Part shown: one piece after another, positions 19,491-28,241 of the stretch
Layout of the letters: each line of letters begins with the position of its first letter
Numbering within the stretch: position 1 is the first letter of the stretch
Program-made: the position numbers and the translations under genes
Source: Fluoribacter gormanii
Lineage (GTDB): Bacteria; Pseudomonadota; Gammaproteobacteria; Legionellales; Legionellaceae
NCBI RefSeq assembly: GCF_900156395.1
Contig: NZ_FTNL01000002.1
Location: 216,670-280,669, forward strand
Reading direction: 5' to 3'
Length of the DNA stretch: 64,000 nucleotides
Notes under the pieces: generated by a model
The model's input: only the letters and a program-made list of their open reading frames with translations
Database searches by the model: none
What the model was told of the DNA's origin: nothing

Positions 19491-20240
19491 ATGATGAATA
19501 TGAAACATTTTTTATCAAAGTTTTATACTGTATTAGGTGCTTTTTTTCTGTCGCTAATGACAGCGAATTTTTGTAACGCTGCATCTGATCTGGCTGATTC
19601 TACAAATAAAGCTAAAATGACAATCAATGTTGGTATTTATGCTCCATTTTCTGAAAAATCTGCTTTTATTGGTAGAAATATGTTAGGAGCAATGGAAATT
19701 GCACGAGATCAATTAAAGTCTACAGAAATTAATTATGAGTTTTATACGCTGGATAAAATGCCAAGTAATGCTAATGCAGAAAAAACTTTGCAAAAATTTA
19801 TTGATGCACATCATATTAATGTAATTATGACTGAAGGAAGCGAAAGTGGTGCTTTAGTTGCACCCTTAGCGAAAAAAAATAAACTCATCCATTTTTGTCT
19901 CACTGATGACTCAATAATTGCCGATGGAAAAAATAATTTTCAGGCACAAAGCCCTAATCACAAACAATCTGCTGCTTTGACTAAATCAACGAAGCCAGAA
20001 TTTATCGCGCAATTTAAGCAAGAATATCTCAGCCATCCTATCAGTGAAGCAGGTTATGCTTTTGACATATTCCATCTAATCCATAATAGTGCTTTGCTTG
20101 CGATGCAAACCCATTCTGACTTTTCCAGTCAAGCAATCGCAACGCATCTGTTGGCTCTTGAGCCAGGAACGGGGGTCATGGGTGCATTTAATTTAGGTAA
20201 AAATGGTGTTTCATATAAGAAGCAGACGCTTACTGCCTGA
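19491..20240 (+). CDS. truncated periplasmic ligand-binding (Leu/Ile/Val-type) protein
   Basis: An N-terminal signal peptide (residues ~1-30, cleavage near CNAAS) is followed by the first lobe of a type-1 periplasmic binding protein (INVGIYAPFSEKSAFIGRN, a typical start with LGAMEIARDQL). The family is usually ~370 residues, but this protein has 249. The sequence jumps near residues 163-170 (QSAALTKSTKPEFIAQF) from the lobe-1 region to a late segment (EAGYAFDIFHLIHNSALLAM), as if ~110 residues of the second lobe were lost in frame. Ligand binding is therefore doubtful. No transporter genes are adjacent. Confidence 0.7.
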   Translation: MMNMKHFLSKFYTVLGAFFLSLMTANFCNAASDLADSTNKAKMTINVGIYAPFSEKSAFIGRNMLGAMEIARDQLKSTEINYEFYTLDKMPSNANAEKTLQKFIDAHHINVIMTEGSESGALVAPLAKKNKLIHFCLTDDSIIADGKNNFQAQSPNHKQSAALTKSTKPEFIAQFKQEYLSHPISEAGYAFDIFHLIHNSALLAMQTHSDFSSQAIATHLLALEPGTGVMGAFNLGKNGVSYKKQTLTA

Positions 20241-20380
20241 TATTAATTGAATGACTACTGATTGGCTGTTTCTAAAATGGCCTGGGTGTTAATCTGAATC
20301 ATTACCTCTGGGCTTTAGCTTGTCTTGTGAGCATCTGACTTTTTCTTTAGATTTTCAACTTGTGACTGAGAAACAGGGGG

Positions 20381-20452
20381 GGCTCCGTTCCTTCCTGCTA
20401 TAAAAGGAAGAGGAGCCTAAGCGGGGCGGTTTCAACCCCTTGACTCCTCTTC
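20381..20452. other. nested and alternative stem-loops between convergent genes
   Basis: GGCTCC (20381-20386) can pair with GGAGCC (20412-20417), enclosing CTTCC/GGAAG. The same bases GAAGAGGAG (20407-20415) can instead pair with CTCCTCTTC (20444-20452), enclosing GGGG/CCCC. The two folds exclude each other. It sits between the ends of the binding-protein gene and ctp; no T-run follows on either strand, so a simple terminator is uncertain. Confidence 0.45.
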
Positions 20453-20468
20453 TCTAATGAGTGACTAA

Positions 20469-21821
20469 TTATCTATTAGCTAAAGCCATGCCTTCCAAAA
20501 CCGTTAAAGCGGCATAGAGTTGATAGTCATTATGCATTAACTCATCCATTTGCGCTTTGAAGTTTTTAGCTTTAGTAATTTCCTGGTTATTTTTATTGAT
20601 TAAGTGCCCGCTTAGATTTGCTTCACTGTATCCAGTAGGATCAGTCTGTTTCGCAGCAGTTTTAGGAATTTCCACCTCATTCACTATGATATCAGGAACA
20701 ATTCCTTGAGCTTGAATTGAAGTTCCTGATGGAGTGTAATACAGCGCAGTAGTTAACTTAATCCCAGTCTTTTCATCCAGTGGCAATACGGTTTGCACTG
20801 AGCCTTTACCAAAGCTTGTTGTGCCAAGAATGACGGCTCGCTTGTTATCTTTTAGTGCGCCAGCTACAATTTCAGCTGCAGATGCAGAACCATTATTGAT
20901 TAATACAACCATAGGGGCATTATGTAATACATCTACTCCTTTGGCTAAGGCGGTAAAATCTGAGCCAGGCAAACGTCCTTTGGTTGAGACGATTGTTTCT
21001 GGTTTGCCTGATTTATCTTTACCAAGGAAGGCATCAGAAACTTGTATTGCTGAATCAAGTAGTCCTCCTGGGTTGTTGCGTAAATCAAGGATTAAGCCTT
21101 TTAAATTTCCACCAGATTGTTGTTTTAGCCTATCAATGGCTTGTAACATGTCTTTTCCAGTTAATGCTTGGAATTGTGTTAAACGAATATAACCATAGCC
21201 TGGGGCAATTATTTTGCTTTGTACACTTTTAATTTGGATAATTTCTCGTATTAAATCAAAAGTAAGCGCTTTATTAACCCCTTTACGTAATATAGTCAAC
21301 TGAATAGTGCTTCCAGCTTTACCACGCATCATATTGACTGCATCTTTAAGTGAGAGCCCCTGAACTGATTCTTTTCCCAATTTAATAATGTAGTCTCCAG
21401 ATTTGATGCCTGCTTTAAAGGCTGGGGTATCAACAAGAGGAGTAACTACTTTAACCACTCCATCCTCCATGGTTACTTCGAGTCCTAAACCACCGAATTC
21501 ACCACTAGTCGATGTTTGTAAATCTTTGAACTCTTCTTCATCCAGGTAACTGGAGTGAGGATCCAGTCCAGTGAGCATGCCGCGAATGGCATTATCAAAG
21601 AGTTCTTTATCATCAACAGGTTTGACATAATATTTTTTAATTTCACCAATGGCATTGGAAAAGCGTTGAACATCTTCTAACGGAACCGCTTTAGTCGTAG
21701 AGCTTGGGGTTGTAGACGTATCTGTATTAGCCTCATCATCTGCAAAGCCTGTAAGAGGTAACATAAGAGTAAACGCGTATACTATCGCAAGCGTGCATGG
21801 ATATAGTTTTCTTATCAACAT
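20469..21821 (-). CDS. ctpA: C-terminal processing peptidase (S41 family)
   Basis: A periplasmic serine protease that cuts proteins near their C-termini. A signal peptide (residues ~1-27, ending LTGFADD) precedes a PDZ domain (GGLGLEVTMEDGVVKVVTPL to GVNKAL) and the S41 catalytic core with LILDLRNNPGGLLDSAI, the nucleophile region NNGSASAAEIVAGAL and the lysine in TTSFGKGSVQTVLPL. Length 450 is usual for CtpA. It lies 86 bases downstream of envC, and the shared order gpmI-envC-ctp is common in proteobacteria. Confidence 0.94.
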   Translation of the reverse strand: MLIRKLYPCTLAIVYAFTLMLPLTGFADDEANTDTSTTPSSTTKAVPLEDVQRFSNAIGEIKKYYVKPVDDKELFDNAIRGMLTGLDPHSSYLDEEEFKDLQTSTSGEFGGLGLEVTMEDGVVKVVTPLVDTPAFKAGIKSGDYIIKLGKESVQGLSLKDAVNMMRGKAGSTIQLTILRKGVNKALTFDLIREIIQIKSVQSKIIAPGYGYIRLTQFQALTGKDMLQAIDRLKQQSGGNLKGLILDLRNNPGGLLDSAIQVSDAFLGKDKSGKPETIVSTKGRLPGSDFTALAKGVDVLHNAPMVVLINNGSASAAEIVAGALKDNKRAVILGTTSFGKGSVQTVLPLDEKTGIKLTTALYYTPSGTSIQAQGIVPDIIVNEVEIPKTAAKQTDPTGYSEANLSGHLINKNNQEITKAKNFKAQMDELMHNDYQLYAALTVLEGMALANR

Positions 21822-21907
21822 AGCGATCTCCTCAGATGCAAGGCTACAAAATAAGCCATCTTCTTTTATTATAATTATTGAAATGCAATTAAGGTGCCAG
21901 GGTTAAA

Positions 21908-23221
21908 CTATGACAACCAATTAAGTGGTGGAATAGCTTTTCCCTTTAGTCTTATTTCAAAGTATAGACCGTTTTGTTTAATTCCGCCGCTATGACCTAC
22001 ACTTGCAATTTGCTCATTTTGACGTACGTACTGGCCCTTGCTCTTAAACAGAGATTGATTATGAGCGTACAAGGTCATGAACCCTTGTCCGTGATCAATG
22101 ATAAGAAGTAAACCATATCCTTTAAGCCAGTCACTAAATACTACTTTCCCAGGGTAAACGGCAGTTACTACGGCTCCTTCCTCGGCAAAAAATGTCACTC
22201 CTTGGTTCATTTTTCGTAGAGAACGGCTCTGGCTCTGGACCGGAAGCGGCAATTTTTTGCGCATCTGGCTAAAGGGGGTGCTTGCAGGAGTAATGCTTTG
22301 CTGTGTTGCTAACGATTTCAGTAACCGTGCTAAATTTTCTTTATTCTTTCGTACCTCACGCAACCTGTTTTGTTTATCTTGAATTTCATGGTTCAGTGAT
22401 TGAATTAGAGCTGTATGATAAGTTTTATTTTGTTGTAATTGCTGTTGATGTTGCGTAAGTTCTGATTTTAATTGTTTATTGGCAATAAGTTCTGTTCTAA
22501 GTTTTTCCTTGCTCTCACTAAGGTTCGCTCGTGTTTTATCAATTTTGTCGATAAGTTGTTGCCGTGATTTAACGATGTATTGGTAATAACTTAAAGTTCG
22601 ACTCACTTTATTGGGATCATCCTGATTCAGTAGTAATTTAAGCGGTTGATATTCTCCCATTTGATAACGAGCACGGACGTGGTTCGCTAATAATTGTTGT
22701 TGGGTAATGAGCTGTTGGTTAAGTTGATTTACTTGTTCTTGTAGGTCAGTAATTTTATTTTCTGTATCCTTGATCTCATTTTGGATGGAGTGTAATTTAT
22801 GAATCCCTGTACCAATTTGCTTTTCAGTTTCTGACAATTCCTTATTTAAAAGGCCTCGTTTATCGTGAGCTGAATTTAATGTTTTTTGGAGGCTGTTAAT
22901 TTGTGCATCCAATTGTTTTAATTTATTTTGTGTTTGCACTACCGCAGACGTGGATTCCGCATAGCCTCCGAAACAAAGCAAAAGACTAAAGAGTAATCCG
23001 GCAAAATAAGTTGTCCCCTTTTCGACTCTGGATTGTGTTTGATATGTTGCCTCACAAGAATAGTTTTTCCTCAATAGAATATCCGAATCCTTATTTACTT
23101 GTTCGGAAAGGAATTTATTGCATTTTAATTTTTGTCTGAGTGTTACTGATCTACCTAAACAATAATTTTTAGCATCTGAGCGACATAAATTAAAAGAAAC
23201 TGTGTCATTCCATTTATTCAT
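21908..23221 (-). CDS. envC: EnvC-like murein hydrolase activator (LytM/M23 domain)
   Basis: Long coiled coils (residues ~90-310) rich in Gln/Lys/Leu precede a C-terminal LytM domain (FFAEEGAVVTAVYPGKVVF to LYFEIRLKGKAIPPLNWLS). EnvC activates amidases at the division site and lacks zinc-enzyme activity; here the usual metal ligands also appear incomplete. The ATG at 23221 overlaps the gpmI stop by 8 bases, but the signal-peptide-like segment (GLLFSLLLCFGGYAES) then starts only near residue 73. A TTG start around residue 51 would give a normal signal peptide, so the true start is open. Confidence 0.85.
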   Translation of the reverse strand: MNKWNDTVSFNLCRSDAKNYCLGRSVTLRQKLKCNKFLSEQVNKDSDILLRKNYSCEATYQTQSRVEKGTTYFAGLLFSLLLCFGGYAESTSAVVQTQNKLKQLDAQINSLQKTLNSAHDKRGLLNKELSETEKQIGTGIHKLHSIQNEIKDTENKITDLQEQVNQLNQQLITQQQLLANHVRARYQMGEYQPLKLLLNQDDPNKVSRTLSYYQYIVKSRQQLIDKIDKTRANLSESKEKLRTELIANKQLKSELTQHQQQLQQNKTYHTALIQSLNHEIQDKQNRLREVRKNKENLARLLKSLATQQSITPASTPFSQMRKKLPLPVQSQSRSLRKMNQGVTFFAEEGAVVTAVYPGKVVFSDWLKGYGLLLIIDHGQGFMTLYAHNQSLFKSKGQYVRQNEQIASVGHSGGIKQNGLYFEIRLKGKAIPPLNWLS

Positions 23222-24755
23222 GAGTATTTTTTTCTAACAATTGACGACCGGTCATTTCTGCCGGCGGGGTAATTCCGAGTAAGCCTAGCATAGTTGGCGC
23301 GATATCAATCAAGCTACCTTCGCTTTGGGTAAAGTGCCAATTACCTCCAACGTATACTAATGGTACAGGTTCACTAGTATGAGCAGTATGTGCTTGATGA
23401 GTTGTTTCGTCAAACATTTCTTCAGCATTGCCATGATCGGCAGTAATGAGTAACGTTCCTCCTTGCCTTGCTAGTGCATGCCAGACTTTACTCATGCATT
23501 GATCAAGACATTCGATTGCACGAGTGGTGGCCTTAAAATCTCCACTATGTCCTACCATGTCGGCATTCGCGTAATTGCAAATAATGACATCATAATCTTG
23601 GCTGTTAATTGCCTCGACCAAACGTTCTGTTAATTGAGGGGCACTCATTTCAGGTTGTAAGTCATATGTAGCAACTTTGGGAGAGGGAATTAAAATTCGT
23701 TCTTCGTTAGTAAAAATATTCTCGTTTCCACCGTTAAAGAAAAAAGTTACATGAGCATATTTTTCCGTTTCTGCGATGCGTAATTGACTTAATCCATGGG
23801 CTGAAAGCACTTCTCCTAAGGTATTATTTAAAGGAATAGGTGGAAAAGCTTGGGTTGTTGGTAAGTTTTTATCATATTGAGTCATGCTCACAAAATAAGA
23901 TAATTGCGGTTGCACTGCTCGGTTAAATTTTTTAAACGCTGGATCAATAAAGGCTGTAGTTAGTTGTCGCGCTCTATCTGCACGAAAATTAAAAAATAAA
24001 ACGGCATCTCCATCTTCAATTGCCCTCGGCTCTCCTATGAGGGTAGGTGGTATGAATTCATCAGACAGATTTTGTTGATAATAAGACTTTATTGCTGTTT
24101 CTGCATCTTGAAAATGATGCTCGCTGTTGCCTTGGGTTAACAAAGTATAAACAGGCTCTACTCGTTCCCAACGGTTGTCTCTGTCCATCGCATAATAGCG
24201 TCCGCTAATCGAGCAAACACGGGCTATTGGATTTGTTTTTAATTTTGTATTGAGGCGTTCCAAGCTTTGTAATGCGCTTTGTGGTGGAGTATCTCGTCCA
24301 TCTAAAAATAAATGCAAATACACCGAAGTAAATTTTTGCTGTGCACATAAGTCAAGCAAGGCGAATAGATGATGCTCATGACTGTGGACTCCCCCTGGAG
24401 AAAATAATCCCATGATATGCAATGATTTTCCAGTTTTTTGTAATGTGTTAATGACATCATGGAAGACAGGATTGTGGGCAAATTCTCCATGATTTATGCT
24501 CTCATTAATGCGAGTGAAATCTTGTTGTATTACTCTGCCGGCGCCTATATGCATGTGTCCTACTTCTGAATTACCCATTTGTGCATCAGGTAAACCAACA
24601 GCAAATCCGGATGCTTGCAAAAGAATATGGGGGCAGTTTTTCCACCATTCATCCCATTGGGGTGTGTTAGCTTGAGCAATAGCATTATGCTTATTATTTT
24701 CGTTATACCCCCAGCCATCTAAGATCATGAGCAACAAGGTTGCTTTTTTTTGCAT
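23214..24755 (-). CDS. gpmI: 2,3-bisphosphoglycerate-independent phosphoglycerate mutase
   Basis: Interconverts 3- and 2-phosphoglycerate using two manganese ions. The start MQKKATLLLMILDGWGYNE, the phosphoserine nucleophile Ser63 in QMGNSEVGHMHIGAGR, VYLHLFLDGRDTPP, FFNFRADRARQLT and the metal site TADHGNAEEM are present. Length 513 is typical. ATG 24755 follows TGGAGAA on the minus strand; an in-frame TTG/ATG at 24779 lacks one. The stop overlaps the envC start, implying coupled translation. Confidence 0.96.
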   Translation of the reverse strand: MQKKATLLLMILDGWGYNENNKHNAIAQANTPQWDEWWKNCPHILLQASGFAVGLPDAQMGNSEVGHMHIGAGRVIQQDFTRINESINHGEFAHNPVFHDVINTLQKTGKSLHIMGLFSPGGVHSHEHHLFALLDLCAQQKFTSVYLHLFLDGRDTPPQSALQSLERLNTKLKTNPIARVCSISGRYYAMDRDNRWERVEPVYTLLTQGNSEHHFQDAETAIKSYYQQNLSDEFIPPTLIGEPRAIEDGDAVLFFNFRADRARQLTTAFIDPAFKKFNRAVQPQLSYFVSMTQYDKNLPTTQAFPPIPLNNTLGEVLSAHGLSQLRIAETEKYAHVTFFFNGGNENIFTNEERILIPSPKVATYDLQPEMSAPQLTERLVEAINSQDYDVIICNYANADMVGHSGDFKATTRAIECLDQCMSKVWHALARQGGTLLITADHGNAEEMFDETTHQAHTAHTSEPVPLVYVGGNWHFTQSEGSLIDIAPTMLGLLGITPPAEMTGRQLLEKNTHE

Positions 24756-24990
24756 GAAATTCTCCAGAACGCAATCCACATTTTATGGGGGAAATTATAC
24801 CTTAATTAATAAGTATTTCGTAATGTATTCTCTCGGCTTCTGTCATGTTTCTTGCAGTAAAATCATCCTCGTTGTTACCGAGGCAGATGCACGATTCAGA
24901 AATTATTCCCTATAGAGCTCATGGAAAAATTATAGGGTTTATCCCACACTGCATTCAGTAGTGACATTTTTGTATTAAAGAGGTTAGACT

Positions 24991-25020
24991 ATGCACCATT
25001 TATTAGATTGGGAAGAGTAG
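24991..25020 (+). promoter_or_regulatory. nine-codon leader ORF directly before uppS
   Basis: ATG at 24991 is preceded by AGAGGTTAG at good ribosome-binding distance and encodes MHHLLDWEE before a TAG at 25018-25020. The likely uppS start (TTG 25023) is two bases beyond this stop, in another frame. It may couple translation into uppS, or mark a frameshift in the original uppS N-terminus. Confidence 0.4.
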
Positions 25021-25022
25021 TT

Positions 25023-25730
25023 TTGGAACAAAAAATTCCTCAGCATGTTGCCATTATTATGGATGGAAACGGTCGTTGGGCTGAAAATCGAGGGTTACCG
25101 CGTATCGAAGGGCATAAGGCGGGTGTTGAATCAGTAAAAAAAATGATTCGTTGCTGTATGACCAAAGGTATTCCTTGCCTTAGCTTATTTGCTTTTAGTT
25201 CGGAAAATTGGTCTCGACCCGCTGAAGAAGTTAATTTTTTAATGGAATTATTCCTCGAGTCGTTGCGAAAGGAACTCCCCGAATTGAATCAACATGGGAT
25301 TCGCTTACGATTTACTGGAGACCGTGGTTTGCTCTCACCTGTATTACAAAAACAAATGCAGGATGCAGAGCTTTTGACGGTAAATAATGCGCAATTAATT
25401 TTGAATGTGGTTGTTAATTATGGTGGTAAGTGGGATCTGGTGAATGCCGCAAAAAAAATAGCCAAGGCAGTATTAAATGGTGAATTAAACATAGATGATA
25501 TAAACGAAACCAGTTTTGCTCATTATCTGGATACATCAGGGTTACCTGATCCTGATTTATTTATCCGTACCAGCGGTGAGTTACGAATTAGTAATTTTTT
25601 CCTTTGGCAGCTTGCTTATACAGAGCTTTATTTTACTGAAGTACATTGGCCAGATTTTGGTGAACATGAACTTGAATTGGCCTTGAATGCTTTTAATAAA
25701 AGAAAAAGAAGATTTGGGCAAATTTCCTAA
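25023..25730 (+). CDS. uppS: undecaprenyl diphosphate synthase (di-trans,poly-cis)
   Basis: Adds eight isoprene units to farnesyl diphosphate to make the C55 carrier lipid for peptidoglycan and O-antigen. The N-terminal catalytic motif [17 protein letters not shown], the helix [15 protein letters not shown] and the C-terminal [20 protein letters not shown] are intact; length (~235) is normal. No ATG is available: TTG 25023 has GGAAGAG five bases upstream, while TTG 25008 has none. It begins a long plus-strand envelope cluster with cdsA 66 bases on. Confidence 0.95.
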   Translation: MEQKIPQHVAIIMDGNGRWAENRGLPRIEGHKAGVESVKKMIRCCMTKGIPCLSLFAFSSENWSRPAEEVNFLMELFLESLRKELPELNQHGIRLRFTGDRGLLSPVLQKQMQDAELLTVNNAQLILNVVVNYGGKWDLVNAAKKIAKAVLNGELNIDDINETSFAHYLDTSGLPDPDLFIRTSGELRISNFFLWQLAYTELYFTEVHWPDFGEHELELALNAFNKRKRRFGQIS

Positions 25731-25796
25731 TTAACTCCTGGGCCTTTTACATTGATAGCAATAATGTGAACCGACCCTAATATTAAGGATAACGAA

Positions 25797-26579
25797 ATGT
25801 TCTTGCAACGCTTAATTACAACCCTAATTTTAGTACCCTTGGTTTTATGGCTTATTTTTTATGGTAATCAATGGCTTTTAGCAGGTATTATTTTGGTTAT
25901 TTTTCTTGCTGCAGCAAGAGAATGTTTTCAATTGATTCCTTTAAAAAACTGGCAGTTACAAGCCGGATTTGTTGTGTTGATGCTTTTGTGCTTATGGGCT
26001 TGTGGTTATCTTTTTACATATTGGTTATATGCTGGATTAATTATTTGGGCTTTGAATATTGTTGCCATCCTTAGTTTTCCAGGATCGCAGAAATATTGGG
26101 GGTACCCTGTCATTGTCGCGATTGTATGTTTGTTACTCTTACCATTATTCGTTCAAAGCCTAATTCATTTATATTATTTTTCTAACGGTAAAGCATTACT
26201 TGTTTGTTTGCTGTTTTTAATCTGGGTCTCAGATACGGGAGCTTACCTTAGCGGTAAACTTATGGGAAAACATAAGTTAATTCCTCAAGTTAGCCCTGGA
26301 AAGTCCTGGGAAGGGGTTGCTGGTGGCGTTATTCTGTCCATGTTGATTGCTTGGGTTGGCTATGGTTATCTTCATCCAGTTTCCGGGGTTCATTGGTTCA
26401 TTTTAGCCTTATGTACTATAATTATTGCGATCTTTGGTGATTTATTCATCAGTATATTGAAGCGTCGTTGTCATTTAAAAGATACAGGCGCCATTATTCC
26501 TGGTCATGGGGGTATTTTAGACCGTTTGGACAGTTTAATTGCCGCTTTACCTTTATTTTATTTCGGACTAACTTTGTAA
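25797..26579 (+). CDS. cdsA: phosphatidate cytidylyltransferase
   Basis: Makes CDP-diacylglycerol from phosphatidic acid and CTP, the precursor of all bacterial phospholipids. The polytopic membrane protein (260 residues) carries the family signature near the C-terminus: SPGKSWEGVAGGV, then KRRCHLKDTGAIIPGHGGILDRLDSL. It follows uppS, as in most proteobacteria, and feeds PssA at 5.5 kb. Confidence 0.95.
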   Translation: MFLQRLITTLILVPLVLWLIFYGNQWLLAGIILVIFLAAARECFQLIPLKNWQLQAGFVVLMLLCLWACGYLFTYWLYAGLIIWALNIVAILSFPGSQKYWGYPVIVAIVCLLLLPLFVQSLIHLYYFSNGKALLVCLLFLIWVSDTGAYLSGKLMGKHKLIPQVSPGKSWEGVAGGVILSMLIAWVGYGYLHPVSGVHWFILALCTIIIAIFGDLFISILKRRCHLKDTGAIIPGHGGILDRLDSLIAALPLFYFGLTL

Positions 26580-26733
26580 CTACTCACATGGGTTATTCAA
26601 ACTCTCCGAGCTTATAAATCGATAAAACAGGATGTTTTTTCGTGGGTGTGTAATAGCAAGAAAGCACTTTTTCTAGGTTTCGGAGAATTCTGGGAGAGTA
26701 ATTGTCGAGTATTACTTCATTTGGGATAGCACT

Positions 26734-28086
26734 ATGCTTTCAACATTGTTGTATTTTCTTTTGGCCTTAGTATTATTAGTCACTGTCCATGAGTTTGGCC
26801 ATTTTCAAGTGGCGCGTTGGTGCGGAGTGAAAGTACTGCGCTTTTCTTTTGGTTTCGGCCCCATTTTGGCACGTTGGTGTGATAAAAAAGGAACAGAATA
26901 TGCCTGGTCATTATTTCCACTTGGTGGCTATGTCAAAATGCTCGATGAGTCCGAAGGAGATGTTGCCGAAAGCGAGCGTCATTTAGCCTTTAATAACCAA
27001 GCTCTTTGGAAACGAACCGCAATTGTTCTTGCTGGTCCTTTTTTCAATTTTCTTTTTGCATTTGTCGCTTTATGGTTGGTATTGGTTATTGGCATGCAAT
27101 CTTTAGCGCCGATGATTGAATCGGTAAAACCTAATAGCATTGCCGCACAAGCTGGATTAAAAGCTAAAGAAGAAATCATTGCAATGAATGATACTAAAAT
27201 CAACAGTTGGCGCGATTTTCAGTATGCCATCATGCCTCTTGTTGGTTCTCAGGAGACAATTCAATTAACATTAAAGTCTTTGGTTGATGGTCATCAACAT
27301 CAGGTTTCCTTGCCTTTGACTGAGTGGAAATTGGATAGTAAAAAACCAGATCCTCTCGAGAGTTTGGGTATTGAACCTTTTATTCCTTCAATCCCTCCTA
27401 TAGTTGGGGAAGTAGTTCCTGATTCTCCAGCAGCAAAAGCTGGATTAGAAAATGGCGATAAAATATTAAGCGTGGATGGGAAAGATTTTAACGATTGGTT
27501 ATTTTTGGTTGATTATGTTCAGGCACGCCCAGATAAACAATTAATTTTATCTGTCAATAGAAAAGGAAGTATACAAAAAGTAATAGTACAAACCGGAAGC
27601 CAGAAAAATAAAGATAAAATTGAAGGATTTTTAGGTGTGAGGTCACAAAAAGTCCAATGGCCATCACATTGGTTACGCTTGGAAAGACAAGCTCCCTTAA
27701 CCGCTGTAGGCACCGCATTAAAACAAACGGTGCAATTGACTGGTACTACATTCACTTTGATGGGCAGGTTGGTCACTGGCCGATTAGGATTAAATAGTAT
27801 TAGTGGTCCAGTGGGAATTGCCCAAGGGGCAGGTGATTCTGGACGGAGTGGATTAACATCCTATTTATTTTTTCTTGCTTTGGTCAGCATCAGCTTGGGT
27901 GCATTAAATTTATTACCCATACCTATGCTAGATGGCGGGCACTTGCTTTATTATCTACTGGAAGCAATTCGACGTAAGCCGTTATCTGATAGTTTAAAAT
28001 CTGCAGGGGCCTATCTAGGGTTGTTGCTATTAGCCGCGCTGATGTTTATTGCTTTGACTAACGATTTGTCGAGACTTGCAGGATAG
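26734..28086 (+). CDS. rseP: RIP metalloprotease RseP (site-2 protease)
   Basis: A membrane zinc protease that cuts anti-sigma factors and signal peptides inside the bilayer. The zinc site HEFGH is at residues 19-23 in the first helix; two PDZ domains lie at about 115-190 and 205-285 (SPAAKAGLENGDKILSVDGK), and the second metal motif is LLPIPMLDGGHLLYYLLE near residue 395. Length 450 matches E. coli. It follows cdsA by 154 bases; dxr, which lies between these genes in E. coli, is absent here. Confidence 0.96.
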   Translation: MLSTLLYFLLALVLLVTVHEFGHFQVARWCGVKVLRFSFGFGPILARWCDKKGTEYAWSLFPLGGYVKMLDESEGDVAESERHLAFNNQALWKRTAIVLAGPFFNFLFAFVALWLVLVIGMQSLAPMIESVKPNSIAAQAGLKAKEEIIAMNDTKINSWRDFQYAIMPLVGSQETIQLTLKSLVDGHQHQVSLPLTEWKLDSKKPDPLESLGIEPFIPSIPPIVGEVVPDSPAAKAGLENGDKILSVDGKDFNDWLFLVDYVQARPDKQLILSVNRKGSIQKVIVQTGSQKNKDKIEGFLGVRSQKVQWPSHWLRLERQAPLTAVGTALKQTVQLTGTTFTLMGRLVTGRLGLNSISGPVGIAQGAGDSGRSGLTSYLFFLALVSISLGALNLLPIPMLDGGHLLYYLLEAIRRKPLSDSLKSAGAYLGLLLLAALMFIALTNDLSRLAG

Positions 28087-28241
28087 GTGGAACGATTAAT
28101 CAGATCACAATCGCAAAGTATTGGCAAAGTCAGGGAACAAAAACTTGACAGTAGTTTCTACTTCCTATAAAAAGTGTTTCAATTTTTGGTGTACAGAGTT
28201 TGAATATTTATAGTACACGTAGTACTGGGCGTAAAATAATA

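Noticed and set aside
20821..21232. Plus-strand frames of up to 123 codons inside ctp
   Set aside because: They overlap the catalytic core of a certain S41 protease and match no family.
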